Shown here piece by piece: positions 36,086-45,317 of a stretch of DNA of 49,797 bases. The stretch covers positions 1 to 49,797 of the forward strand of contig CANQDZ010000006.1 of assembly GCA_947594025.1 (NCBI GenBank), in the 5' to 3' direction. Each line of letters opens with the position of its first letter. Within the stretch, counting starts at the first letter, position 1. The position numbers and the translations under genes were made by a program. The notes beneath the pieces were generated by a model. That model worked only from the letters and a program-made list of their open reading frames with translations, was not told the origin of the DNA and did no database searches. This DNA comes from Candidatus Gastranaerophilales bacterium (GTDB taxonomy: Bacteria; Cyanobacteriota; Vampirovibrionia; Gastranaerophilales; Gastranaerophilaceae).

Positions 36086-36206
36086 AAAGCTTAGTTTTAG
36101 TGCTTACAATCTTTGAAATTATAAAACGGAAAGTCTAAGCTTTAAGCAGACTTAAACGCTTTACCTGTTATTAAGATTAGTCTTGCGGGTAAATGACGAT
36201 TTTTTT
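36086..36206 (+). other. Structured intergenic region, probable transcript end
   Basis: Between the two unknown membrane genes (36056-36383, no gene). AAAGCTTAG (36086-36094) pairs with CTAAGCTTT (36135-36143), but AAGTCT (36131-36136), which overlaps it, can instead pair with AGACTT (36148-36153). A third hairpin joins TTTACC (36160-36165) and GGTAAA (36188-36193), with AAGA/TCTT inside, followed six bases later by a T-run (36200-36206). The last is likely the terminator of the 492-aa gene. Confidence 0.45.
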
Positions 36207-36243
36207 CTTTCTTGTTTGAATACTCTTTATAAAGTATATTTAC

Positions 36244-36272
36244 TTGACACCTAATGCTTTATATGGTATATT
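36244..36272 (+). promoter_or_regulatory. Consensus promoter with a long leader, 183-aa gene
   Basis: TTGACA (36244-36249), 17 bases, TATATT (36267-36272): near-ideal sigma-70 type promoter. The transcript would begin near 36279 and have a leader of about 105 bases before ATG 36384, in contrast to the leaderless genes nearby. Confidence 0.7.
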
Positions 36273-36383
36273 TGATTGGTTTAAATTGCTTAATCGGTCG
36301 CGTACTAAGCTGTAAATGCTAAGATAAAATTACCACATAAAAAAAGGCTGAGACCCCATTTTAGCCAAAAATTTACGAGGAAA

Positions 36384-36935
36384 ATGAGAACACAATCAAT
36401 AGAAAATATTAAAAGTTATACTACTGCTGCCACACTTGGTGTGGTCGGCGGTTATGCTCTTAAACATGCTATGCCGTTATCCGAATATGAAAGAGAAGAA
36501 TTTTTTACACCTGCCGTTATTGACTCTCTAAGAAATATTGAAAATTCCGCAAAAGCGTCAGAGTTTGATTCTATTGTTATAGGCGCAAGAGAGGGTATCG
36601 AGGATGTATCTGAAGATACCATTAAAATATTTAAAGCAAACAGAGTAAACATCCTTGAAAATAAAGCGGAAGACTTGCTTGAAAATATTTCAAATTATGA
36701 TAAACATGCAAAAGAAGCAGTTATAAAACTTGCAAGAAGAGTACAGCAATCAGGACTTGATGCAAAAGATGCGCAAATTAAAAATTATGTAGCACTTGCA
36801 AAACAATCAAGACCGACATCATATTTCATGCTTGTCGGTTCTGTTATAATGCTTTCTTTTGCGGTTTTAAAGAATTCGCTTTTTAAAAACATGAATGACG
36901 GTGAAGAATATAAACCTCTTGATTACATCGCCTAG
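36384..36935 (+). CDS. Uncharacterised membrane-anchored protein, 183 aa
   Basis: Not recognised. There is a hydrophobic stretch near the start (about residues 12-27, [16 protein letters not shown]), a long charged helical middle (for example [31 protein letters not shown]) and a second membrane helix near 146-163 ([16 protein letters not shown]). A GAGG Shine-Dalgarno lies only three bases before the ATG, unusually close. A strong promoter precedes it. The 3' end overlaps convergent thrC by four bases. It may form a set with the unknown protein upstream, but this rests only on adjacency and style. Confidence 0.72.
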   Translation: MRTQSIENIKSYTTAATLGVVGGYALKHAMPLSEYEREEFFTPAVIDSLRNIENSAKASEFDSIVIGAREGIEDVSEDTIKIFKANRVNILENKAEDLLENISNYDKHAKEAVIKLARRVQQSGLDAKDAQIKNYVALAKQSRPTSYFMLVGSVIMLSFAVLKNSLFKNMNDGEEYKPLDYIA

Positions 36936-37990
36936 AAGTTCAAAAGTTTTACGATATCTTTAAGTTCGCTTGATGTTTTTTCAACAGGTGATTTCGCATA
37001 TTTTATTGCGGAATCAGGATCTTTTAGTCCGTTTCCGGTTAATATACAAACAATTTTTGCATTTTGTTTTAAAGTATCTTTCAATTTTATTATGCCTGCA
37101 ACAGTTGCACAGCTTGCAGGTTCAGCTAAAACTCCTTCAGTTGATGCAAGAAGATTATATGCTTCAATGATTTTTTCATCTGAAACCATGTCAATTGTTC
37201 CTTGGCTTTCATCACGTGCAGCTTCCGCCTTTTTCCGGCTTGCGGGATTACCTATTCTGATTGCAGTTGCAATTGTTTGAGGATTTTTAATAATTTGTTT
37301 TTTGACGATGGCAGCAGAGCCTTCCGCTTGAATGCCCATCATTTTCGGAAGTTTTGAGCATTTATTTAATGCATGCCATTCTTTATAACCTTTCCAATAA
37401 GCGGTTATGTTTCCTGCGTTTCCGACAGGTATAAAATGATAATCGGGCGCGTCTTCAAGTGCTTCTATAATTTCAAATGCACCGGTTTTTTGTCCTTCAA
37501 TTCTGTACGGGTTTAAAGAGTTTACAAGAGTAACGGGATAGTTGCTTGAAATTTCTTTTACGGCATCAAGTGCTTGGTCAAAATTTCCGTTTATTGCAAT
37601 AACTCTTGCGCCATACATCATTGCTTGAGATAATTTGCCGAGAGCGATATATCCGTCAGGAATTAAAACATAACATTTAACGCCGGCTTTTGCGCCATAA
37701 GCCGCAGCTGCAGCGGAAGTGTTGCCTGTTGAGGCGCAAATAATAGCGTTTGAACCTTCCTCGACGGCTTTTGTAACCGCCATTGTCATACCCCTGTCTT
37801 TAAAACTGCCCGTCGGGTTTGAACCTTCATATTTTAAATATATTTCAAGGTCATCTCTTTCTATTGCACGAGCCAAGTTATCGGCTTTAATAAGGGGGGT
37901 GTTTCCTTCATTTAGTGTTATAATCGGTGTTTTATCCGTTACGGGTAAATATTCTCTGTATTTGTTTATAAGACCTGTGTATCTAGCCAT
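36932..37990 (-). CDS. thrC: Threonine synthase
   Basis: ThrC converts O-phosphohomoserine to threonine with PLP. The 352-aa protein is the short, bacterial/plant-like form: [36 protein letters not shown] with the PLP Lys, [33 protein letters not shown] and [13 protein letters not shown]. It lies two bases behind hom, so hom and thrC form an operon. The homoserine kinase gene thrB, needed between them, is not in the window. Confidence 0.96.
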   Translation of the reverse strand: MARYTGLINKYREYLPVTDKTPIITLNEGNTPLIKADNLARAIERDDLEIYLKYEGSNPTGSFKDRGMTMAVTKAVEEGSNAIICASTGNTSAAAAAYGAKAGVKCYVLIPDGYIALGKLSQAMMYGARVIAINGNFDQALDAVKEISSNYPVTLVNSLNPYRIEGQKTGAFEIIEALEDAPDYHFIPVGNAGNITAYWKGYKEWHALNKCSKLPKMMGIQAEGSAAIVKKQIIKNPQTIATAIRIGNPASRKKAEAARDESQGTIDMVSDEKIIEAYNLLASTEGVLAEPASCATVAGIIKLKDTLKQNAKIVCILTGNGLKDPDSAIKYAKSPVEKTSSELKDIVKLLNF

Positions 37991-37992
37991 TT

Positions 37993-39273
37993 TTACTCCA
38001 TTACTCTTATTATATTATTTATACTGATGAATTTTTCATCATTTTCGCCTATGTTTTCAAGCTCTTTAACTGCATTTTGTATATCTTTTTCAAAACATTT
38101 TTCTGTGATAACAATAATTCTTGCACTCTTGTGGTCAGAGCTTAAACCTTTTTGTAAGATACTTAAAATGTTAATATGATTTTTTCCGCAAATAGTACCG
38201 ATATAGCCAATTGTACCGTGAATATTTTTTGCGGTTATTGAGATATAATAACTGTTTTCCGTATCTAAAATATCAACCTGATTTGCAAATTCCGTATGAT
38301 TACATCTTGCCATCGGCAAAATTTCATCATATTTATTTAGTTCTGACGCGATAATTAAAATATCTCCTGCAACTGAGCTTGCAGTTGGAAATTCTCCGGC
38401 TCCGGGGCCTGAAAATACAACTTCCCCGATAGGATGACCTTTAACTAAAACTGCATTTAGGGCATTTCCTATTTTTGCCATCGGGTTATCTTTTTCAACA
38501 AGCATCGGGTGCACTCTCACATCAATTTTGCCATTTTCCGTTTTTCTTGCAAGACCGATGAGTTTTATCTTGTATCCAAGCTCATTTGCAAAGTCAATAT
38601 CTTCCTTTGTTATTTTTGTAATACCTTCTTTGAAAATTTTATTTATGTCAATTCTTTTGTTGAATGCGATATTTGCAAGAGTTGCTATTTTATACATAGC
38701 GTCATATCCTTCAACATCGCTTGTAGGATTTGTTTCGGCGTAGCCTAAATCCTGTGCTTTTTTAAGGCAGTCTTTGTAAGACAAACCTTCTTCTTCCATT
38801 TTGGTTAAAATATAGTTTGTTGTTCCGTTTAAAATGCCCGCAACGCTTTCAAATTCATTCACTCTCATCGTTGTTTTAATGGGTGTTATAATCGGAATAC
38901 CGCCTGCAACGGCAGCTTCATATAAAATAACCTTGTTATATTTATTCGCTAAATCAAAAATATAAGCACCATGACGGGCTAAAAGTTCTTTATTGGCGGT
39001 AACCACATGTTTGCCGTTTTTAATCGCAGTTTCGATTATATCAAGGGCAGGATTACATCCGCCTATAACTTCGACAATAATGTCAATTTCAGGGTCGTTT
39101 ACCAGTTTGTAAGGGTCGTCGGTCAAATTTGAAACCTCAACTTCACGAGGTTTGTTTATGTTATGAACCGCAACTCCTTTAATTTCGATGTTATCAAAAT
39201 TTTTTAAAACTTTTACGACACCCGTGCCGACCGTGCCTAAACCTATAAGACCGATTTTAATTTTCTTTTCCAT
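37993..39273 (-). CDS. hom: Homoserine dehydrogenase
   Basis: Hom reduces aspartate semialdehyde to homoserine. The 426-aa protein has an N-terminal NAD(P) fold ([17 protein letters not shown]), [16 protein letters not shown], the catalytic region [13 protein letters not shown] and [16 protein letters not shown]-like [14 protein letters not shown], then a C-terminal ACT domain from about residue 348 ([20 protein letters not shown]) for threonine feedback. A TATAAT box six bases before the ATG predicts a leaderless mRNA. First gene of hom-thrC. Confidence 0.96.
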   Translation of the reverse strand: MEKKIKIGLIGLGTVGTGVVKVLKNFDNIEIKGVAVHNINKPREVEVSNLTDDPYKLVNDPEIDIIVEVIGGCNPALDIIETAIKNGKHVVTANKELLARHGAYIFDLANKYNKVILYEAAVAGGIPIITPIKTTMRVNEFESVAGILNGTTNYILTKMEEEGLSYKDCLKKAQDLGYAETNPTSDVEGYDAMYKIATLANIAFNKRIDINKIFKEGITKITKEDIDFANELGYKIKLIGLARKTENGKIDVRVHPMLVEKDNPMAKIGNALNAVLVKGHPIGEVVFSGPGAGEFPTASSVAGDILIIASELNKYDEILPMARCNHTEFANQVDILDTENSYYISITAKNIHGTIGYIGTICGKNHINILSILQKGLSSDHKSARIIVITEKCFEKDIQNAVKELENIGENDEKFISINNIIRVME

Positions 39274-39285
39274 AAGTCAATTATA
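39274..39285 (-). promoter_or_regulatory. Leaderless promoter of hom-thrC
   Basis: Minus-strand TATAAT (39285-39280), six bases (TGACTT), ATG at 39273. Confidence 0.55.
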
Positions 39286-39327
39286 ATATAAAAAATCACA
39301 ATGTATATAGGTTAAATGTAGTGGTTT

Positions 39328-40143
39328 TTATAAGATTAGTGCCAATATCATAAGAACAAACGTTCCGAGTTGGAGTCCTGTTGATGTGATTTTTTGGAAT
39401 TTATTTCCGTCATAATATTTTGCGGTTTTTGTGGCGGTTGAGGCAGCTTGAATTCTTTGAATTCTGAGACTCACATCATCTGATGAAAAATCTCTTTGAA
39501 ATATTTTACGCTCTAATCTGTTTAATCTCACGCTCAAAGGGTCTTGTTCATAGGTTTTTCTAAACATTGACTGTTCAAGCCCTGCAATTTGCAAAGTCAT
39601 ATCATTTTGATTGTATTGCCAATCGTTATAAGGGTTTTGTTCACTGTAATAAGATGATGCCGTGTCTGTTTTTGTTTCAACAATTACCGCGCTGAGTCTT
39701 TCAACTCTTTGGTTTAAGTCACCTTCTTGTTTTGCGTTAAACACCTTTTTTTCAAGTCTTTCCAGTCTTGAATAAACACCTTCTCCGTTATAGTCCCTTC
39801 CGAATAATTGATTTTCAAGTTTATCAATTGCGGGATAAGAAACACCTTGAGCCTGAATGTCATCAACCTGTTTTCTGACAGCTTCCATTTCTTCTTCGCT
39901 TCCTTCCAGACCCAGTGTTTTGTTTATTTTATTTATTCTTTCCTGAATATTGGTTAATTTACTTTCTTCACCGTATACTTGTTTTTCAATTCTTTGAATT
40001 CTTTGCGCTTCGCTTTCTTTTTGATATTCAATACCAAACAAACTCTTTTCAATGTTGCCGAGTTGTATGCCGACAGGCGCAAGCCCAAGTGAAACACTTG
40101 TTGTGATTAAAAGTATTAAAATTATGGTTAACAGTTTTTTCAT
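39328..40143 (-). CDS. Exported protein with three Leu-Glu rich repeats
   Basis: A 271-aa protein with a signal peptide (MKKLLTIILILLITTSVSLG) and a hydrophobic C-terminal tail (LGTFVLMILALIL) that could be a membrane anchor. Between them are three copies of a unit of about 47 residues, starting near 30, 106 and 186: LExxLFGxxY, a short linker, then RLxRLEKKVF. The spacing of 76-80 residues and heptad-like Leu/Glu pattern suggest short helical hairpins or coiled coils. I recall similar repeats in proteins of melainabacterial genomes but cannot name a family. Its function is unknown. A TATAAT 13 bases before the ATG gives a leader of only about seven bases. Confidence 0.75.
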   Translation of the reverse strand: MKKLLTIILILLITTSVSLGLAPVGIQLGNIEKSLFGIEYQKESEAQRIQRIEKQVYGEESKLTNIQERINKINKTLGLEGSEEEMEAVRKQVDDIQAQGVSYPAIDKLENQLFGRDYNGEGVYSRLERLEKKVFNAKQEGDLNQRVERLSAVIVETKTDTASSYYSEQNPYNDWQYNQNDMTLQIAGLEQSMFRKTYEQDPLSVRLNRLERKIFQRDFSSDDVSLRIQRIQAASTATKTAKYYDGNKFQKITSTGLQLGTFVLMILALIL

Positions 40144-40196
40144 AAGTGATATTTGTATTATACAGATAAATTTTTCTATAAACTTACCTGAAAGTA

Positions 40197-41708
40197 TTAT
40201 ATTTTGCTCGTTTCTCTTAGACTATCTATTAATTTTTGAGTTTCATTGACTAAAGCATCATAATACTTTTGACATTTTTCTTTAGTTGTTGCTTCAAATC
40301 CCATGGTAAATACAGGTTCCGTATTACTTTGGCGGATAAGAGCAAAACCATCCTCAAAAATTATTCTCATGCCGTCTATTGTAACAATTTCTTTGATTTT
40401 TGAACCGAACAATTCTTCCGTCAATTTGTCTTTAAGTTCATTTAATACGGGTTTTTTAAGTTCATTTGGACAATGAAGCCTTAATTCCATACCATGATAC
40501 ATTTTTTTGTATTTTTCAATCAAATCTTCAACTTTAAAGTTTGGATTTAATTTTTTATTTTTTGCAGCAATTTCAATCATACGACAGCCTGCGTAAATTG
40601 CATCATCAAAACCATAGTATCTGTCTTTAAAGAATAAGTGGCCGCTCATCTCGCCTGCAAGCAGTGCGCTTTTTTCTTTCATCATGGATTTTATGTAAGA
40701 GTGTCCTGTTTTCCACATGACAGCTTCACCGCCCATTTCATTTATTGTGTCATAAAGGGCTTGAGAGCATTTTACTTCCGATACGATAACGGGTTTTTCT
40801 CCCCTTCCTTTTAAAGAATTGATTAAATCAAGAGCATAAATTAAAAGAAGCAAATCGCCTTGAATTTTATTTCCTTTTGAATCAATAACACCAAGTCTGT
40901 CTGCATCGCCGTCAAATGCAAGACCAAAATCCGCACCCTGTTTAACAACCTCTTTTTTAATTGCGTCAAGAGTTTTTTCATCGCTCGGATTTGGATGATG
41001 ATTTGGAAAATTGCCGTCAGGTTTTGAAAATAACTCAATAACCTCACATCCCAAATCTTTATATAACTCAGGAGCAACAACACCTGCCGTGGCATTTGCG
41101 CTATCAACCACAACTTTTATTCCGTTGCCTATTTTATCGAAATTATTTGAAATCTTTTCGATGTAAGTCGGAATTAAATTATATTCCGTAACTTTACCTG
41201 AAAGCAAACTTCTGTAACCTTGCTGTTCGCGGTTGGTATAAGCTTCTTCAGTATATTTTTTAACTTCTTTAATATCTTCTTCAACAAGGCAGGCTTTATT
41301 AAACGTCATCTTTAAACCGTTGTATTCGCTCGGGTTGTGAGATGCGGTTATAATAAGTGCGCCGTTTACCTTATTGTTATCAAGTGCGCTTTCATCAATT
41401 TGTGCAAATTCGCTGAAATATCCCAAAGGAGTGGGAGCGAGCCCTAAATCTAAAACATTAACGCCTATTGAAGATAAACCTTCAATAACTGATTTTTTAA
41501 GCTCAGGGCTGTGAAGTCTTGCATCCATACAAACCGCAAACAACATTTCATTATAATTTTTTATGATATTTAATTTTTGAAATTGTCCTTTAGCCCATTT
41601 TGCGTAGCCTTTTGCCGCATAATAAAATAACTTTGCATTTACTTCAGTCGGATAAATGCCTCTTATATCATTTTTGCCAAAAGCTGATGTGTTTAAAGTT
41701 TCTTGCAT
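40197..41708 (-). CDS. Phosphomannomutase/phosphoglucomutase
   Basis: A 503-aa alpha-D-phosphohexomutase that interconverts hexose 1- and 6-phosphates, feeding nucleotide sugars for LPS and glycans (rfbA uses glucose-1-phosphate). Domain signatures in order: FGKNDIRGIYPTEV, the active-site Ser in ITASHNPSEYNGLKMT, metal loop AFDGDADRLGVID, the sugar-binding GEMSGHLFFKD, and the phosphate loop RQSNTEPVFTMGFEA (usually RxSNTEPxLR). Substrate preference, mannose or glucose, cannot be read safely (ManB/AlgC type). A GGGAG Shine-Dalgarno precedes the ATG. Confidence 0.92.
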   Translation of the reverse strand: MQETLNTSAFGKNDIRGIYPTEVNAKLFYYAAKGYAKWAKGQFQKLNIIKNYNEMLFAVCMDARLHSPELKKSVIEGLSSIGVNVLDLGLAPTPLGYFSEFAQIDESALDNNKVNGALIITASHNPSEYNGLKMTFNKACLVEEDIKEVKKYTEEAYTNREQQGYRSLLSGKVTEYNLIPTYIEKISNNFDKIGNGIKVVVDSANATAGVVAPELYKDLGCEVIELFSKPDGNFPNHHPNPSDEKTLDAIKKEVVKQGADFGLAFDGDADRLGVIDSKGNKIQGDLLLLIYALDLINSLKGRGEKPVIVSEVKCSQALYDTINEMGGEAVMWKTGHSYIKSMMKEKSALLAGEMSGHLFFKDRYYGFDDAIYAGCRMIEIAAKNKKLNPNFKVEDLIEKYKKMYHGMELRLHCPNELKKPVLNELKDKLTEELFGSKIKEIVTIDGMRIIFEDGFALIRQSNTEPVFTMGFEATTKEKCQKYYDALVNETQKLIDSLRETSKI

Positions 41709-41774
41709 GATAATCTCCCGCTTACATCATAATTATAATATAAGCCAAGTTTAAAGTCTATTTGAAACTTTTAT

Positions 41775-43823
41775 TTATGAACAGCCTGAATAACCGCAGT
41801 TAAGGCAGATAAAACATCCTTCCGCCATTTCAATTGTATTTCCGCATTCAGGGCAGACAACTTTTTTGATTTCGCCCGTCGGGTTATATTCTTCCGCGGC
41901 TTCTTCAACTTTTTCTTCAAAAAGCTCTAAACCTTTTTTTTCTTCTTTCTTTTCAGGTTCTTCATGTTTTATTTTATCAGGGTTTGACGATTTATTATCA
42001 AACACCATAGGTTGTGTCCATCTTGAATTATTTCTATAAACCGTAAGCCCTTTCAGATTTTTTTCGTATGCGAGTTTGTAAACGTAAGCTACATCTTCGG
42101 GAGCTGCATCTTCTTCAAGGTTTATTGTTTTAGAAACAGCGTTATCCGTGTGAAGCTGGAATGATGCCTGCATTTTAACGTGAAAATCGGGAGTTACATC
42201 ATGAGATGTTACAAATATTTGTTTTGTTTTTTCGTCAATTCCTTCTATATGTTTTAATGAACCGTATTTTGCAACCTCTTTCATTAATTCTTCCGAATAA
42301 AATCCGTGTTCATGCGCATATTTTTCAAAGATAGGGTTTACTTCAAGCATTTTGGTGCCGTCCATAATATCTCTTGTAAATACCAGTCCAAACAACGGTT
42401 CAATACCTCCGGAACAGCCTGCTATCATTGAAATTGTACCGGTTGGCGCAATACATGTTGTGGTTGCGTTTCTTATTCCGTGTTTTGAAATTCTTCTGTC
42501 CAAATCTTCCCACATCACGTCTAAAATAATTCCTGCACCGTTATCTTTATATTTATTTGTAAGATAATTTTGACCGTCATATATTGAGCCTTCAAAGTTT
42601 TCAAAACGTCCTCTTATTTCACTTAAGCGGATGCTTTCAGCTTTTGAGTGGTAATCAATAAATTCCATAATCTTTTTGCCCAGCTCAATGCCTTCTTCCG
42701 AATTATAGGAAATACCAAGCTCCATAAGCATATCAGCCCAACCCATAACACCTAAGCCAATTTTGCGGTTTTTTCTGACCATTTCGGCAATTTGAGGGAG
42801 AGGGTAATTATTAACAACAATTACGTTATCCAAGAAGTGAATTGCCATTTTTGTTGTGTTTGCAAGTTTTTCCCAATCTATGTCAATTCCGCCTGCCTGA
42901 TTTTTCATAATCATTTCGGATAAATTGATAGAGCCGAGATTACAAGCTTCATAAGGTAAAAGAGGCACTTCCCCGCATGGGTTTGTTGATTCTATTTCAC
43001 CGATTTTAGGAGTCGGATTATCTTTATTTACTTTATCAATAAAAATAATACCCGGTTCGCCTGTTGCCCAGGCGCTTTTTACAATTTTATCAAATATGTA
43101 TTTTGCACTGACCCGCCTTACGACCTCTTTTGTTCTCGGGTGGATAAGTTCATAATCTTCCCCGTTTTTTAAAGCTTCCATAAACTTATCCGTTATGGTT
43201 ATTGAAATATTAAAGTTATTTAACTTAGTTAAATCGCTTTTACACTCAATAAATTCTTCAATATCGGGGTGGTCAATTCTTAAAATTCCCATATTGGCAC
43301 CGCGTCTTGTGCCGCCTTGTTTTACGGCTTCAGTTGCCGCGTTAAATACTTCCATAAATGATACGGGTCCTGATGAAACACCCATTGTTGAACGTACTAT
43401 ATCATTTCTCGGTCTTAATCTTGCAAAGGAAAAACCTGTACCGCCTCCCGATTGGTGAATTAAAGCCGTATTTTTGATTGTTTCAAAAATGCCTTCCAGA
43501 GTATCTTCAACGGGTAATACAAAACATGCGCTCAGTTGTCCGAGTTCTCTTCCGGCATTCATAAGGGTTGGAGAATTGGGCATAAAATATTTTTTTGAAA
43601 TGTAATCATAAAATTCATCGGCGGTTTTTTGTATTTCCTCATCACTGGCGCCAAATTCTTTATCTCCGAGAGCTATGGCATTTGAAACTCTTTTAAATAA
43701 ATCACGAGGTGTTTCCGTCGGATTTCCTTTTTCGTCTCTCCTTAAATATCTTTTTTCAAGAACTTTAATTGCGTTAGGAGTCAACTCTAATTCATCATGA
43801 TTTTTACAATCCATAAAACCCAT
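41775..43823 (-). CDS. nrdJ: B12-dependent (class II) ribonucleotide reductase
   Basis: NrdJ reduces ribonucleotides to deoxyribonucleotides with adenosylcobalamin, with or without oxygen. The 682-aa protein has MPNSPTLMNAGRELGQLSACF, HQSGGGTGFSFARLRP, GTRRGANMGIL, the active-site NPCGEVPLLPYEACNLGSINL (catalytic Cys and Glu), and ATTTCIAPTGTISMIAG. The C-terminus has a zinc-ribbon-like tail CPECG...CFICLNCG ending in GCS, the redox-relay Cys region. I use ATG 43823 with AAAGGG just before it; TTG 43838 would include that site. No class I or III subunit and no cobalamin riboswitch is visible in the 170-base upstream gap. Confidence 0.95.
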   Translation of the reverse strand: MGFMDCKNHDELELTPNAIKVLEKRYLRRDEKGNPTETPRDLFKRVSNAIALGDKEFGASDEEIQKTADEFYDYISKKYFMPNSPTLMNAGRELGQLSACFVLPVEDTLEGIFETIKNTALIHQSGGGTGFSFARLRPRNDIVRSTMGVSSGPVSFMEVFNAATEAVKQGGTRRGANMGILRIDHPDIEEFIECKSDLTKLNNFNISITITDKFMEALKNGEDYELIHPRTKEVVRRVSAKYIFDKIVKSAWATGEPGIIFIDKVNKDNPTPKIGEIESTNPCGEVPLLPYEACNLGSINLSEMIMKNQAGGIDIDWEKLANTTKMAIHFLDNVIVVNNYPLPQIAEMVRKNRKIGLGVMGWADMLMELGISYNSEEGIELGKKIMEFIDYHSKAESIRLSEIRGRFENFEGSIYDGQNYLTNKYKDNGAGIILDVMWEDLDRRISKHGIRNATTTCIAPTGTISMIAGCSGGIEPLFGLVFTRDIMDGTKMLEVNPIFEKYAHEHGFYSEELMKEVAKYGSLKHIEGIDEKTKQIFVTSHDVTPDFHVKMQASFQLHTDNAVSKTINLEEDAAPEDVAYVYKLAYEKNLKGLTVYRNNSRWTQPMVFDNKSSNPDKIKHEEPEKKEEKKGLELFEEKVEEAAEEYNPTGEIKKVVCPECGNTIEMAEGCFICLNCGYSGCS

Positions 43824-43932
43824 TTTAACCCTTTCCAAACTTTACATAATTTACTAAAATTATATCAATAAAAGTATTTGACAAAAAATATCTTAATTTA
43901 TTTTTACATTATCTTAAGCGAAATTTAATTTA

Positions 43933-43961
43933 TTGCTTTTTAATTCCAAGCATTGTAGAAT
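43933..43961 (+). promoter_or_regulatory. Promoter of the SLH-domain gene
   Basis: TTGCTT (43933-43938), 17 bases, TAGAAT (43956-43961), giving a leader of about 28 bases with an AGAGG site about ten bases before ATG 43996. An alternative -35 TTGACA at 43878-43883 has no good -10 partner. Confidence 0.5.
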
Positions 43962-43995
43962 AAGTGAGGAAGGTAACACGAGAGGATAACAGATT

Positions 43996-45252
43996 ATGTT
44001 TAAAAAAACTATAAAATTATTTGTTATTATGCTTGCACTGTTTAGTTTTGGAACATCTTACGGCTTGGAAGTGGCAGATGTTAAAGCAAATTATTGGGCG
44101 GCAAGTGAAATATCAAACAGTATCTCAAACAAATTTTTATCATTAAATGAAAAAAATCAATTTTTGCCTGAAAACACAATTTCAAGGTCAGATTTTGTAA
44201 GCGGACTTGTTAAAGTATTGGGTGGCGAAAATCTTGATATTTTTGCGGAAAACAGTTTAACTGACTTGAAAACAAGCGAAAAGAATTATAAAGAAATCAT
44301 GATTGCAGAGCAATTAAGATTAATATACGGATATCCCGACCAAACATTTAAACCGGATATTGCAGTATCAAGAGCGGAAGCTTCAAGTGCATTGGGTCAT
44401 ATAATTAAAGGCAACTACTCTAACCCTAAAATCTTAGAAAGATTTAAAGACGGTGCCGATGTTCCCGCTTGGTCTGTTCCTACGTATTCAAGGGCAGTTA
44501 AAAACGGATTTTATATAAACTATCCTGACAGAGCTAAATTAAGACCAAATGATAAACTTACACGCGCGGAAGCTGCAGTATTATATGACAGAGTTTTAAA
44601 AGGTCTTGATCTTGTTGATGCTAAATACAAAAAAGACTTAAAAACCATGGTTCCCGATGTTTTAATCGGAACGGAAGAATTAAAAATACATCCAAACCCT
44701 CTAACGGATGTTGTTGAAATCTATAACAACAAAAAAGTTATAAAAGCGGGTAACATCATTGAAGCAAGATTTGATAATCCTATTCATTACAAAAAAGCAA
44801 AAGTTGGCGACATTGTTGAATTTACGGCTCCAAGAGATGTAGTTACGGAACAAGGTACACTTTTATACAAAAGCGGTACAAAATTTAACTCAGAAGTTAT
44901 CAAAATTAAAAAAACCGCTTGGAGAGAACATAACACAAAAACACTTCTTGTTCTTGACAGAATTTCAACAACAGACGGTTATAACTTTGAAATGGCAGGC
45001 GTTCCGCTTTCAAGAGATAAACAATTCTTATGGTGGAAATGGTCAAGACTTATCTATACAAAAGACAGAAATACAAACTGGATGCCAAAGAAAAACATGA
45101 GAAACAGATATCCTGAAGCAGAATTTTTGCTCAGATACGGATACAAAGTTTCACCCAGAGTCAGATACCACAACAAAGCAGGAAATGAAGTTTATGTCTT
45201 GTTAACGGATGACTTAATCTTTAGAGAAAAACCTGTTGTAGTTGAAGAATAA
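43996..45252 (+). CDS. S-layer homology (SLH) domain surface protein
   Basis: A 418-aa exported protein. The signal peptide (MFKKTIKLFVIMLALFSFGT, cut near SYG) is followed by three SLH-type repeats (about residues 25-75, 85-135 and 145-195) with ISRSDFVSGLVKVL, YGYPDQTFKPDIAVSRAEASSAL and YPDRAKLRPNDKLTRAEAAVLYDRVL. SLH domains anchor proteins to peptidoglycan-linked polymer or, in cyanobacteria, sit at the base of outer-membrane proteins. The C-terminal 200 residues (VGDIVEFTAPRDVVTEQGTLLYKSG) look beta-rich and resemble no barrel I know. A good terminator follows. Confidence 0.88.
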   Translation: MFKKTIKLFVIMLALFSFGTSYGLEVADVKANYWAASEISNSISNKFLSLNEKNQFLPENTISRSDFVSGLVKVLGGENLDIFAENSLTDLKTSEKNYKEIMIAEQLRLIYGYPDQTFKPDIAVSRAEASSALGHIIKGNYSNPKILERFKDGADVPAWSVPTYSRAVKNGFYINYPDRAKLRPNDKLTRAEAAVLYDRVLKGLDLVDAKYKKDLKTMVPDVLIGTEELKIHPNPLTDVVEIYNNKKVIKAGNIIEARFDNPIHYKKAKVGDIVEFTAPRDVVTEQGTLLYKSGTKFNSEVIKIKKTAWREHNTKTLLVLDRISTTDGYNFEMAGVPLSRDKQFLWWKWSRLIYTKDRNTNWMPKKNMRNRYPEAEFLLRYGYKVSPRVRYHNKAGNEVYVLLTDDLIFREKPVVVEE

Positions 45253-45256
45253 AATT

Positions 45257-45289
45257 TAAGGGGCTTTATTGAGCCCCTTATTTATTATA
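45257..45289 (+). terminator. Intrinsic terminator after the SLH gene
   Basis: TAAGGGGCT (45257-45265) and AGCCCCTTA (45272-45280) pair over nine bases with a TTATTG loop, followed by a T-rich tail. Confidence 0.85.
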
Positions 45290-45303
45290 TTTTTTGTTTT
45301 TGA

Positions 45304-45309
45304 TATACT
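45304..45309 (+). promoter_or_regulatory. Near-leaderless promoter of lepA
   Basis: TATACT, eight bases, ATG 45318, leaving at most about two untranslated bases. The box overlaps the further-upstream ATG at 45294, which supports the later start. Confidence 0.45.
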
Positions 45310-45317
45310 TAAATCTA

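Noticed and set aside
36338-36366. Minus-strand terminator (GGCT/AGCC stem followed by T7)
   Set aside because: Only four base pairs, and the nearest minus-strand gene ends about 560 bases away.
36337-36380. TPP riboswitch, from CTGAGACCCC at 36348
   Set aside because: The other conserved parts (GGGGTGC before it, and the later CCTGAT and pyrophosphate-sensor region) are missing, and the downstream gene is not a thiamine gene.
43824-43995. Cobalamin riboswitch controlling the B12-dependent reductase
   Set aside because: The gap is only about 170 bases, AT-rich, shared with a divergent promoter, and has no B12-box-like conserved block.
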